From: Pseudomonas paralactis
GTDB lineage: Bacteria > Pseudomonadota > Gammaproteobacteria > Pseudomonadales > Pseudomonadaceae
Length of the DNA stretch: 64,000 bases
Direction of reading: 5' to 3'
Assembly (NCBI RefSeq): GCF_001439735.1
Contig: NZ_JYLN01000007.1
Coordinates: forward strand, 186,001-250,000
Part shown: positions 8,676 to 16,894 of the stretch, one piece after another
Layout: every line of letters starts with the position of its first letter
How positions within the stretch are numbered: position 1 is the stretch's first letter
The notes under the pieces: generated by a model
Database searches by the model: none
Told to the model about the DNA's origin: nothing
The model's input: only the letters and a program-made list of their open reading frames with translations
Translations under genes and position numbers: made by a program

Positions 8676-9494
8676 TTATTCGAAATGCACCTGGGCGGTC
8701 TGCGCCAGACCTTCAGCGTTGCCCGCCCAGAGCTCTGCCACGCCGGTTGCGCTGATGCGCCCGCCGACTTCAAAGGGCTGCGGCGCAATCAATGGGCGCA
8801 CGCCGCGATAGGCAAAATGGCGCAGCGTAGCCTCAGGGTGTGCCCGGCAAAACGCGCGCAGGCTCAAGGTGGCGATCAGTGGGCCATGCACCACCAGGCC
8901 GCTGTAACCCTCAGTGCCGGTGACATAGGGATAGTCGTAATGAATGCGATGGCCGTTGAAGGTCACGGCGCTGTAGCGGAACAGCAAAGTGGGGGTCGGT
9001 TCGACCGCTTCTGTCCATTCGCCCCGGACCAGGGCGTCGCCGCTGCCGGGCTTGGGCGGCGTGGGTTCGCGGTAGACGATGTCCTGCTCCTCGCGAATCG
9101 CTAGACGCCCGGCCTGGGAATAGTCGTGGCGTACCGTGACAAACAACAGCGAACCGGTGCGACCGGTCTTTTCTTCGACCTGTGTGATAGTCGACACACG
9201 GGTGGCCGATTCACCGGCACGCAGCGGGTGCAGAAACTCGATACGCCCACCGGCCCACATGCGATTGCGGTTATCGGCCGGTGGCAAGAACCCGCCGCGG
9301 GCCGGATGACCATCGCCGCCCAGGGCCGACTCCGGCAACGGGTCCTGAAAAAAACACCATTGCCACAGCGCAGGTACGGCTTCACCGTCGGCGGGCACTG
9401 CTTCACCGAACGTGGCGGCGATGCGTTTGAGCAGGTTATGGCTGAGGTGGTCGTGGGCGGTCTCGCTTCGGCCGATCCAATCGGTGGCGCTCAT
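8676..9494 (-). CDS. ich: MaoC/FAS1-like dehydratase, probable itaconyl-CoA hydratase
   Basis: 272 residues from the ATG at 9494 (the frame is open 26 codons further, without a good ribosome site). It has a tandem hot-dog layout: an N-terminal half with HPLRAGESATRVSTI and EKTGRTGSLLFVTVRHDY, and a C-terminal half with LFRYSAVTFNGHRIHYDYPY carrying the MaoC-type Asn-His-Arg-Ile-His-Tyr active-site region. This is the pattern of mesaconyl-C4-CoA hydratase and itaconyl-CoA hydratase. In P. aeruginosa Ich/RipB (PA0878) hydrates itaconyl-CoA to citramalyl-CoA. It is the first gene of the minus-strand operon and is divergent from the LysR gene. Confidence 0.85.
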   Translation of the reverse strand: MSATDWIGRSETAHDHLSHNLLKRIAATFGEAVPADGEAVPALWQWCFFQDPLPESALGGDGHPARGGFLPPADNRNRMWAGGRIEFLHPLRAGESATRVSTITQVEEKTGRTGSLLFVTVRHDYSQAGRLAIREEQDIVYREPTPPKPGSGDALVRGEWTEAVEPTPTLLFRYSAVTFNGHRIHYDYPYVTGTEGYSGLVVHGPLIATLSLRAFCRAHPEATLRHFAYRGVRPLIAPQPFEVGGRISATGVAELWAGNAEGLAQTAQVHFE

Positions 9495-9579
9495 CGGGTG
9501 CAATTCCTCGGGCAGTGGGTGTCTGCCAGGGATCATGCAAGGGCCCGCCCGTTCTGAGAATTTGCATTTCAATAAACCA

Positions 9580-9600
9580 GCGTTCGGTTAAGCTGAACGC
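9580..9600. promoter_or_regulatory. Candidate LysR operator in the ich/ripR divergent region
   Basis: GCGTTC-N9-GAACGC is a perfect 6+6 dyad that contains the LysR T-N11-A core (TTC-N9-GAA). It lies 85 bp from the ich start and 139 bp from the lysR start, where a LysR-type activator of the divergent operon would be expected to bind. Confidence 0.55.
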
Positions 9601-9621
9601 ACCATTCCTATGCGTACCTCT

Positions 9622-9714
9622 TGTGGCGAGGGAGCTCGCTCCCGTGGGGGCGCGAAGCGGCCCCAAAAAACAGGCCTGCTTCGCAGTCCAGCGGGAGCAA
9701 GCTCCCTCGCCACG
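9622..9714. repeat. REP-type inverted pair upstream of the lysR gene
   Basis: TGTGGCGAGGGAGCTCGCTCCCG and its inverse CGGGAGCAAGCTCCCTCGCCAC (each shown here as the arm region at the two ends) bracket about 45 bp. This is a third REP subtype (GTGGCGAGGGAGC), different from the GTAGGAGCG and TGTGGGAGC types elsewhere in the window. It ends about 25 bp before the lysR ATG. Confidence 0.8.
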
Positions 9715-9739
9715 GGTGATCACAAGCCTGGAGTTTTGC

Positions 9740-10621
9740 ATGCACTTTGATCTTGCTGACCTGCGCCTGTTTATCCATATCGCCGAATCCCCCAGCCTGA
9801 CTCAAGGCGCCAAGCGCGCCTTCCTGTCACCCGCTGCCGCCAGTGCGCGGATCAAGGCCCTGGAAGGCCAGCTTGATACGCGCCTGTTGTACCGCGACAG
9901 CCGTGGCGTAGAGATCACCCCCGCAGGCGAGCGCCTGTTGCACCATGCGCGGTTGATCATGCGTCAGGTGGATTACCTGAAAAGCGAGTTCACCCAATAC
10001 GGCGTGGATTCAGCCGGGCATATCCGCATCTTCGCCAACACCACGGCGGTCACCGAGTTCTTGCCGGAAGTACTGGCGGGCTTTTTGTCCCAGCGCCCAG
10101 GCGTGACCGTCGACCTGCAGGAGCGGTTGTCCCGGGACATCGTGCGCGGCGTACTCGATGGCACCAGCGACATGGGCATTATTGCCGGCCCAGTGGAAGC
10201 GGCGGGCTTGCAGGTGCTGCATTTCAGCACAGACGAACTGGTGTTGATGGTGCCGGTGGGTCATCCGCTGGCAGCGCAACCGTCAGTGACACTGGGGCAA
10301 ACGCTCGCCTACCAGCATATCGGCTTGCATGAAGGCAGCACGCTGCTGAGTTTCCTGCGTGAACACGTCGAGCGGCTGGGCAAGCAGTTGTCGCTGCGCA
10401 TCCAGGTGTCGAGCTTCGAGGCGATCTGCAGGATGGTCGAGGCCGGTGTGGGCATCGGCATCATTCCGGAGTCCGCCGCCCAGCGCCATAGCCGCACCAT
10501 GCAGCTGGTGACGGTGAAGCTGGACGAGCCCTGGGCAATTCGCGAGCGCAGTATTCTGGTTCGGGAACTGGAGGCATTGCCAGGGACCATTCGCGCCCTG
10601 ATCGCCACGTTGATGCCGTGA
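9740..10621 (+). CDS. ripR: LysR-family regulator, probable activator of the itaconate operon
   Basis: 293 residues from the ATG at 9740, which begins MHFDLADLRLFIHIAESPSL, the canonical LysR N-terminal winged helix-turn-helix. Upstream codons in the same frame cross a REP element and are not coding. The helix-turn-helix covers about residues 1-65 (GAKRAFLSPAAASARIKALE); the rest is the two-lobed co-inducer domain (GIIPESAAQRHSR near the end). It is divergent from ich, matching PA0877, so it probably responds to itaconate or a CoA intermediate and acts at the dyad at 9580-9600. The ligand is inferred. Confidence 0.85.
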   Translation: MHFDLADLRLFIHIAESPSLTQGAKRAFLSPAAASARIKALEGQLDTRLLYRDSRGVEITPAGERLLHHARLIMRQVDYLKSEFTQYGVDSAGHIRIFANTTAVTEFLPEVLAGFLSQRPGVTVDLQERLSRDIVRGVLDGTSDMGIIAGPVEAAGLQVLHFSTDELVLMVPVGHPLAAQPSVTLGQTLAYQHIGLHEGSTLLSFLREHVERLGKQLSLRIQVSSFEAICRMVEAGVGIGIIPESAAQRHSRTMQLVTVKLDEPWAIRERSILVRELEALPGTIRALIATLMP

Positions 10622-10625
10622 TCTT

Positions 10626-10723
10626 GTAGGAGCGAGCTCGCTCGCGAAAAACGTCAACGATAACGCGTGTTTTCTGGATAAACGCGGCGCCTGGGAGTTT
10701 TTCGCGAGCACGCTCGCTCCTAC
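10626..10723. repeat. REPIN after the lysR gene
   Basis: GTAGGAGCGAGC ... GCTCGCTCCTAC arms flanking a spacer that shares cgataacgcg and tggataaacgc with the REPINs at 2845 and 52521. It fills most of the gap to the next gene. Confidence 0.9.
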
Positions 10724-10830
10724 CGTTTGCCGTTAACAGTCTTTGACAGTTTCCCGACAAAGCACTCAAAGATTGTTGGCCCCCACAGCCCTAGCATTCG
10801 AGCATCCAAACCACCACTGGGGTGCTCTCC

Positions 10831-12654
10831 ATGTTTCGCAGATTGCGCGGTATCCCGCTATTGGGTTGCCTGCTGAGCAGTATCGGTTGCCACTCGCAAC
10901 CACCTGCCCCGCCGTCGATTCAAAAAGGCGATTACGGCGCGATCATCCGTTACCTGCAAACCCGCATACCCCGGGAGATGGCCCGGGAAAATGTGGCGGG
11001 TTTGTCGATTGCGCTGGTCAATGGCCAGGAGTTGATCTGGGCCCGTGGCTTTGGCCTGGCCGACAAGGCCCAGGGCGTGCCGGTTACGCCCAACACGGCG
11101 TTTCGTGCCGGCGGTATCTCCAAGTTGATCACCGCCACGGCGGCGCTGCAGTTGGTGGAGCAACAGCGCCTGGCACTGGATGCACCCATCCAGCAAACCC
11201 TGCGCGAATTCTACGTGCGCTCGCGCTTTCATGACGACCAGGCCGAGGCAGATCGTGCCATCACCTTGCGACGTTTGCTCAGCCATCAGTCCGGCTTGCC
11301 CAGTGAGCACCTGCGTGACCTGCACAGCACCTACGCCATGGGGCAGATGCCAATGCGCGTGTCCGGTGTATGGCTGAGCAGCCCGCCCGGCTTTCAGGTG
11401 GCTTATTCCAACCTCGGCTATTCCCTGGTGGGCGCCGCCATCGAGCGCAGCAGCGGCAAAAGCTTCGAAGCCCAGCTTCAAAGCAGCCTGCTGGCCCCGT
11501 TGCACATGAACCAGTCCAGTTTCCTCGGCACCAGCGCGCAATTGAGCTTTCGCGCCCGGGGTTATGAAGACGGCAACGCCAGCACCGACGCCCAGGTACG
11601 CGACCTAGCCGCCGGTGGCTTATGGACCAGCCCCAGGGATCTGAGCCACTACGTACAGATGCTGTTTGCCCAAGGTACTTACAAGGGCAGCCGCTTGCTG
11701 GACAGCGCTTCAATAGACCAAATGTTCACCCAGCAAAACACCGGCAACGCCCTGGATTTTGACTGCCAGATGGGCCTGGGCTGGTTTCTGGCGCCCTGTG
11801 GCGACGAACCGATCGCCGCCGGTGTGCGCACTTATCAGCACAGCGGCGGCGGTGATGATTTCGCCGCCCAGTTGACCCTGCTGCCGGACCAGCAACTGGC
11901 CGTGATCATTATGGCCAACGACAGCAATGCCGAAGAGATGGTGGTGTCGTTGTCCACCGACAGCCTGCGCCTGATGCTTGAGGCACAAACCGGCGAGCGC
12001 GCCTGCGCCGACGACTGCCAGGCCCCCAGCCACGGTCTGAAACTGCGCCACGTACCGGCGGCCGTCGATCGCAAGCGCCTGGCCGGGTTCTACGCGACCG
12101 CTTGGGGCGTATTTCGTATCAAGAATGACCGTGAGCGCTTGGCTGGCGAACTGGCCGGCTACAGCTTCGACTTGCTGCGCGATGACGAGGGCTGGCTGCG
12201 CGCGCAGAAAAAGGTCCTGGGCTTGTGGCTCAAGGACCTGGGTGACCTGGGTCGCATCCAGCTTGATGTGGTGACGGTACAGGGCCGGCAGATACTCACG
12301 GCACGCAGCCACGGCCAACGCATTGCCATTGGCGAGCGCATCGAGCCGCCAACCTTGTCTACGACGTGGGCCGACACCATCGGCACCTACCAGGTGCTCA
12401 ACAGCCATGAACCCGACGCACCGTTGAGCGGCGTCAGCGTGCGCCTGGAAGACGGCTTTCTGGTGATTCGCGGCCAGCTGCACAACGAGCCGCTGACCGA
12501 CTACATCCTGCTGCCCGTGGACAACGCCCACGCGGTACTGGCCGGCACCGGCTACGGCCTGGGCGACACCGTCAGCCGCCAGGTCAACGGGCTGAGCGCT
12601 TCGGGTTACTCCTTCAAACGCACCCAATCACCCCACACGCCCTTGACTTTCTAA
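10831..12654 (+). CDS. Beta-lactamase-fold (serine hydrolase family) exported protein lacking the catalytic serine
   Basis: 607 residues from the ATG at 10831. A GTG three codons upstream is possible, but GGGG sits at better spacing for the ATG. An N-terminal export signal ends near Cys20 (SSIGC), so it may be a lipoprotein. Residues about 40-370 are a class C-like domain: FRAGGISKLITATAALQLVE aligns with the SxxK motif, Tyr192-Ser193-Asn194 is the YxN motif, and His337-Ser-Gly-Gly-Gly replaces KTG. The residue where the nucleophilic serine belongs is Gly95 (codon GGT at 11113), followed by Ile-Ser-Lys98. About 235 residues of beta-rich C-terminal domain follow. The family includes esterases, D-peptidases and penicillin-binding-like proteins. 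With no nucleophile this copy is probably a pseudoenzyme or a binding protein. It is followed 16 bp later by mipA, likely cotranscribed. Confidence 0.8.
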   Translation: MFRRLRGIPLLGCLLSSIGCHSQPPAPPSIQKGDYGAIIRYLQTRIPREMARENVAGLSIALVNGQELIWARGFGLADKAQGVPVTPNTAFRAGGISKLITATAALQLVEQQRLALDAPIQQTLREFYVRSRFHDDQAEADRAITLRRLLSHQSGLPSEHLRDLHSTYAMGQMPMRVSGVWLSSPPGFQVAYSNLGYSLVGAAIERSSGKSFEAQLQSSLLAPLHMNQSSFLGTSAQLSFRARGYEDGNASTDAQVRDLAAGGLWTSPRDLSHYVQMLFAQGTYKGSRLLDSASIDQMFTQQNTGNALDFDCQMGLGWFLAPCGDEPIAAGVRTYQHSGGGDDFAAQLTLLPDQQLAVIIMANDSNAEEMVVSLSTDSLRLMLEAQTGERACADDCQAPSHGLKLRHVPAAVDRKRLAGFYATAWGVFRIKNDRERLAGELAGYSFDLLRDDEGWLRAQKKVLGLWLKDLGDLGRIQLDVVTVQGRQILTARSHGQRIAIGERIEPPTLSTTWADTIGTYQVLNSHEPDAPLSGVSVRLEDGFLVIRGQLHNEPLTDYILLPVDNAHAVLAGTGYGLGDTVSRQVNGLSASGYSFKRTQSPHTPLTF

Positions 12655-12670
12655 CCAGGAGAAACACCTG

Positions 12671-13462
12671 ATGCACGCAAAAAATCTGTGCCTGTCATTA
12701 ACTTCACTGTGCCTGCTCGCCGCCGCCGATAAGGTGCTTGCCGAAGACTGGCAGTACAGCCTCAAAGCCGGCATGGCCAACGCACCCCGCTACAGTGGCA
12801 GCGACGAGCGTATGACGGCGCCTGTGCTCGGCGGCAAAATCATCAGCCCCTGGGGCGTCTTCCTCGACACTGATACGGGCCTGGGCTGGGGTTACGAAGG
12901 CAATGCCTTGAGCTTCAGCGCCTACGTTGGCGCAAGCGAATCGCGCAAGGATAAAAACGAAAGCATGCATACCGGCTCCAAACGCCTCAAAGGCATGGGC
13001 GAGATCAAGTCACGTGCGCAACTGGGGGTGAATGCCGCCTACAACCTCGGCGGTGTGATCATCGGCGCCACCCTGGAACATGCGCTTGAAGAAGATAAAC
13101 ACAAGGACACCGGCAAGGCTTTTACCCACCTGGAGTTGAGCCTGGGTACCAACCTGTATGAGGGGCGCTTCGGTTCCGTCGATGCCGCCATCAACAGCCA
13201 CTTTGGTGACCGGAACTACCTGCAAACCTGGTATGGCGTGACCAAAGGCCAAGCCACTCGCAGCCGCTTCAAGGAATACCAGGCAAGTGCAGGCAATATC
13301 AGCAATGGCATGAACCTTTCGTGGAGCGTGCCGATCAACGAACACACGCAGTTCTCGACCTTGCTGGATGTGCAGTACCTGGCGGATAAAGCAGGCAAAA
13401 GCCCGATTGTGGAGCGACGCTTGCAGACGTCGGTGATGGGGATGGTGGAATACACCTTCTGA
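12671..13462 (+). CDS. MipA/OmpV family outer-membrane protein
   Basis: 263 residues with a signal peptide (MHAKNLCLSLTSLCLLAAADKVLA) and the MipA/OmpV start EDWQYSLKAGMANAPRYSGSDE, followed by GGKIISPWGVFLDTDTGLGW. It ends in Phe with an alternating beta pattern (VMGMVEYTF), as expected of an outer-membrane barrel. Family members scaffold murein-synthesis proteins or act in osmo- or antimicrobial-peptide responses. It lies directly behind the beta-lactamase-fold gene and converges on an RstBA-like two-component system, a common pairing for MipA genes. Regulation by that system is inferred from neighbourhood only. Confidence 0.85.
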   Translation: MHAKNLCLSLTSLCLLAAADKVLAEDWQYSLKAGMANAPRYSGSDERMTAPVLGGKIISPWGVFLDTDTGLGWGYEGNALSFSAYVGASESRKDKNESMHTGSKRLKGMGEIKSRAQLGVNAAYNLGGVIIGATLEHALEEDKHKDTGKAFTHLELSLGTNLYEGRFGSVDAAINSHFGDRNYLQTWYGVTKGQATRSRFKEYQASAGNISNGMNLSWSVPINEHTQFSTLLDVQYLADKAGKSPIVERRLQTSVMGMVEYTF

Positions 13463-13480
13463 TTCAAGTTGGTAATCCAA

Positions 13481-13530
13481 TCAAAATGTGGGAGTAAGTC
13501 GAATCGTCGCACCGCCCCTCCCACATTTGA
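13481..13530. terminator. Inverted repeat between convergent mipA-like gene and sensor kinase
   Basis: TCAAAATGTGGGAG pairs with CTCCCACATTTGA across a 23-base loop. It sits between two convergent stop codons and probably ends transcription on both sides. It is related to the TGTGGGAGC REP arm. Confidence 0.55.
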
Positions 13531-13551
13531 TCTTCACAACGTTCAAGCGTG

Positions 13552-14829
13552 CTACTCGGCATAGGCCCAGGTCATTCGAAACGACGCCCCGCCCCACTCC
13601 GAGTCCAGCACCTCGACTTGTCCGCCATGCCACTGGCTGACGCGCTTAACCAATGCCAGGCCCAGCCCAAACCCGCCGGTGCGGCGGTCGCGGCTGGCGT
13701 CGAGGCGCAGGAAAGGTTCGAAGATCTTGGTGCGGCCCTCCAGCGGCACGCCTGGGCCATCGTCATTGACCCGCACTTCATAGCCATTGCCGAATTTCAC
13801 CAGCGACACTTCCACGCGCCGGTCTGCGTACCGAATCGCATTGCGCAGCAGGTTGATCACCGCCCGCGCCATAAAGCGTGGCTCGATGCGGATCACGTCG
13901 ACCTCACAGGTACGTAACGATAACTGCACCCCTTGCGCTTCGGCCTCCAGGGCCACGCTGCCGATCACGCTGTCGAGCCAGCTGTGGGCTTCGATGTTCT
14001 CGCGGGTGACCTGGGTGGCGCCGCGCTCCAGGCTGGCGTAAGTCAGCAGTTCGGAAACCATTTCCTCCAGCTCGCCGAGGTCGGCGTACATATCGGCAAT
14101 CAACTCGCTGCTCTGGCGGGGATCGACCTGCTGGCGCAGTTGGTCAAGCTCAAACGACAAGCGAGCAATCGGCGTGCGCAACTCGTGAGACACGGCATTG
14201 GTCAGCTCGCGCTGGTTGGCGATCAGGCTCTCGATGCGCTCGGCCATCTGGTTGAAGTGCCCCGCCAGTTCGCGCACGGTGGAGCGCCGCGGCAACAGGA
14301 TGCGTGAACCCAGATCATTGTCACCAAAACGCTGCGCCGCCAGGCGGATGTGTTCCAGGTCACGCCAGTGCGGGCGTACCCAGAAGTACAGGACGATGGC
14401 CAGGCTTACGCCGAGAAAGCCATAGGCCCACAGGTACAGCCACTTGGGTTCTTCCGGCAGCTGAATCTCAAGTAATTGCGGGCCGGCGTCGATCGGTGAC
14501 AGGAACTTCATAAAGTCCTCGCGCACCACCACTTGGCCATCCGCCAGAAGGTGCTGCTCGCGCTCGCTCAGGTGCTGGGCGTCGCGCTGCACCAGTTTCA
14601 AGCGCAAACCATAGTGCGGTTGCAGTTCATCCAGACGCGCCTGGCGCGCCTCTCCCTGTACCGGTCGCAGTTGTTCCACCAGAGCCCACGCCGGGCCACG
14701 CAGGGCTTCACGGTTATAGGTCTCGTTGGACTCGGGCATGTACGCGTCCAGGCCATAGTTGACCAGCCAGATCGAGCCGGCCAGGCCGAGCGCGAGGATC
14801 ACATACAGGCGCAGATACAAGCGCAGCAT
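13552..14829 (-). CDS. rstB: Sensor histidine kinase, RstB-like
   Basis: 425 residues: helix 1 at about 7-25, a periplasmic loop of about 100 residues, helix 2 at about 131-150, HAMP at about 150-205, H-box NAVSHELRTPIARL with phospho-acceptor His215, N-box VINLLRNAIRYA, G1 box VNDDGPGVP and G2 box GGFGLGLALVKR. All catalytic motifs are intact. The short loop and the overall layout match the RstB/ParS type. It starts directly after the response regulator stop codon (no gap), so the two are translationally linked. The stimulus is unknown; the adjacent MipA-like porin suggests an envelope or cationic-peptide signal. Confidence 0.9.
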   Translation of the reverse strand: MLRLYLRLYVILALGLAGSIWLVNYGLDAYMPESNETYNREALRGPAWALVEQLRPVQGEARQARLDELQPHYGLRLKLVQRDAQHLSEREQHLLADGQVVVREDFMKFLSPIDAGPQLLEIQLPEEPKWLYLWAYGFLGVSLAIVLYFWVRPHWRDLEHIRLAAQRFGDNDLGSRILLPRRSTVRELAGHFNQMAERIESLIANQRELTNAVSHELRTPIARLSFELDQLRQQVDPRQSSELIADMYADLGELEEMVSELLTYASLERGATQVTRENIEAHSWLDSVIGSVALEAEAQGVQLSLRTCEVDVIRIEPRFMARAVINLLRNAIRYADRRVEVSLVKFGNGYEVRVNDDGPGVPLEGRTKIFEPFLRLDASRDRRTGGFGLGLALVKRVSQWHGGQVEVLDSEWGGASFRMTWAYAE

Positions 14830-15537
14830 CTAAACCTCCCACGCGAACGGATTGAACAGGTAACCCTTGCCCCAGATGGTTTTGATGCACACCGGCTCGC
14901 GAGGGTTGTCGTTGAGCTTGCCGCGCAATTTGCTGATGTAAACGTCGACGCTGCGATTGAGGCCATCAAAGGCGATGCCACGCATACGGTTGAGGATGTC
15001 ATCACGCGAGAGGATCTTGCCCGAGCTGCTGGCCAGTAACCACAGCAACTCAAACTCCATGGTCGTCAGATCGATGGTCTGACCGCCCAGGCTGACGACC
15101 CGGCAGCTGCGATCAATCGACAAACGGCCGAACTCCAGGGCTCCACGCGCCACAGGCTCGGGCACCTGGCGGCGTTGCAAGGCACGCAGACGTGCGAGCA
15201 GCACCGGCGGCTTGATCGGCTTGATCACATAATCGTCAGCGCCGGACTCAAGGCCCAGGATATGGTCCAGGTCGTCTTCCTTGGCCGTCAGGATCACGAT
15301 GGGCGTGTCCGACACAGTGCGAATTTCGCGGCAGACATGCAGCCCGCTCTGGCCCGGCAGCATCAAATCGAGCACGACAATTCTGGGCTTGAAGTCCAGG
15401 AACGCCGCCAGGGCTTCATCGCCCCGGTGCACGACACGCACCTCAAAACCATGTTGCGACAGAAACTGCGCAATCAGCCCTGCCAGCTTTTCATCATCCT
15501 CAACGAGCAGGACCTTGCCCAGACCCAGGTTTTCCAT
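14830..15537 (-). CDS. rstA: OmpR/PhoB-family response regulator, RstA-like
   Basis: 235 residues. The receiver domain has the acidic pair VEDD (13-15), phospho-acceptor Asp57 in VVLDLMLPGQSG and the Lys of DYVIKP. The C-terminal winged helix (about 135-235) ends with the OmpR-type signature RSVDVYISKLRGKL and TIWGKGYLFNP. It is first in an operon with the kinase gene and lies divergent from the MFS gene. The 157-bp gap to that gene holds the promoters of both. Autoregulation is likely for this family, but no direct-repeat operator was pinned down. Confidence 0.92.
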   Translation of the reverse strand: MENLGLGKVLLVEDDEKLAGLIAQFLSQHGFEVRVVHRGDEALAAFLDFKPRIVVLDLMLPGQSGLHVCREIRTVSDTPIVILTAKEDDLDHILGLESGADDYVIKPIKPPVLLARLRALQRRQVPEPVARGALEFGRLSIDRSCRVVSLGGQTIDLTTMEFELLWLLASSSGKILSRDDILNRMRGIAFDGLNRSVDVYISKLRGKLNDNPREPVCIKTIWGKGYLFNPFAWEV

Positions 15538-15694
15538 AAGTTCTCAGTGTAGAAACGCAGATTGAAGTGCGCGCATTATAGGTGGCAAGCAGGCGCACAG
15601 AAGCAGCTGGCCAGTACGAGCCGATGAAGCTTCATGCTTTTAAGAGTTTTTAACAAATAGCCTGCAATCTTTAACGCCATTCACAGGGAGTTGT

Positions 15695-16894
15695 ATGCGC
15701 AAGGATTACCTGGCGTTCTTCGTTTCGCTGTTCTTCTCGCGGCTGGCCGACCAGATCCTGTTGTTCATCGTGCCGCTGATCGTGTTCCAGACCACCCAAA
15801 GTGTGTCGTGGGCGGGCCTGGCGTTTTTTGTCGAATCGCTGCCGCGCTATCTGGCATTTCCGGTGTGCGGAGCCTTGTGCGACAGGTTTTCGCCCGTGCG
15901 CATCCTGCATATCAGTCAGATGTATCGCGCACTGGCCTGCGTGGCGGCGGTGGCACTGTACGGGCTGTTCGACGGGATCCATTGGCTGGTGATGCTGTCC
16001 GCGTTGTGCGGGGTATTGACCACCCAGGGCATCATGGCGCGGGAGGTGGTGATGCCGCATATCTTCCAGCATTACACCTACGCCAAGACCTTGTCCTATT
16101 CGCAGATTGCCGACCAGAGCGGCCTGGTGCTCGGGCCGTTGCTGGCGGCGTTGATGCTGCAGGTGTGGGCATGGCCCTGGGTGGTACTGGCCATCGCCGC
16201 GCTGTTTATTCTCGCCGACCTGGCGATGCTGTTCTGGCAGCGCACCACCACGGTGAGCCTGCAAAGCCATGGGCAACACCCGGGTATCTGGCTGCAACCG
16301 CTGCGCACTGCGTTTGGCCATATCCGCAACCGGGTGGAACTCAAACGCATCATTATCCTGGCAGTCGGCGTGAACCTGATGGTTGGGGTCACACTGGCCA
16401 CCTCGGCCGCCATGGTTACCGGCCAATACGCCGCCGACAAGGATGCCTACGCCCTGCTGCAAGCCGCCGGCGCGCTGGTCACCATCGGGATTCTGTTTTA
16501 CCTGGCACGCTCATCACTGCCGTTGAAAGTAATGGGTGGGCTGTCGTATTCGATGATTGCAGTCGGCGCGCTGATCACCGCCGTCAGCCCCGGTGTGTGG
16601 GCGTATGCCGTGGGCTTCCTGCTGGTGACGGGCTTTGACAAGATGTTCAACGTGTACCTGCGCAGCACCCGTCAACAAGTGATCCCGGTACAGGATTTCG
16701 GCAAAACGGTGGGCGTGATCACCTTGCTCAACAATCTGCCCCAGCCGTTGGCGGGCCTGATGATTGCCATGCTGGCAGCGCCGTTGGGCACGCAAACGGT
16801 GATCCTGCTGCTGGCCGCGATCACCGCCTTGATCGGCGTGGCGGTGGCCTCAGGCTGGCACGCCACTGTGAAAGCGAAACTCGATGTCCGGTGA
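15695..16894 (+). CDS. Major facilitator superfamily transporter
   Basis: 399 residues, about 12 hydrophobic helices, with MFS features such as FFVSLFFSRLADQILLFIVP (helix 1) and PVCGALCDRFSPVRILHIS (motif A-like loop 2-3). A CAGGGAG ribosome site precedes the ATG. It resembles small exporter-type MFS proteins. The substrate is unknown, and nothing nearby points to one. Its last 45 bp overlap the 3' end of the convergent miaE gene. Confidence 0.85.
   Translation: MRKDYLAFFVSLFFSRLADQILLFIVPLIVFQTTQSVSWAGLAFFVESLPRYLAFPVCGALCDRFSPVRILHISQMYRALACVAAVALYGLFDGIHWLVMLSALCGVLTTQGIMAREVVMPHIFQHYTYAKTLSYSQIADQSGLVLGPLLAALMLQVWAWPWVVLAIAALFILADLAMLFWQRTTTVSLQSHGQHPGIWLQPLRTAFGHIRNRVELKRIIILAVGVNLMVGVTLATSAAMVTGQYAADKDAYALLQAAGALVTIGILFYLARSSLPLKVMGGLSYSMIAVGALITAVSPGVWAYAVGFLLVTGFDKMFNVYLRSTRQQVIPVQDFGKTVGVITLLNNLPQPLAGLMIAMLAAPLGTQTVILLLAAITALIGVAVASGWHATVKAKLDVR

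Noticed and set aside
8648..8788. 47-codon N-terminal extension of the acyl-CoA dehydrogenase
   Set aside because: It overlaps the end of ich and has no family similarity; GGAGAG precedes the internal ATG at 8647.
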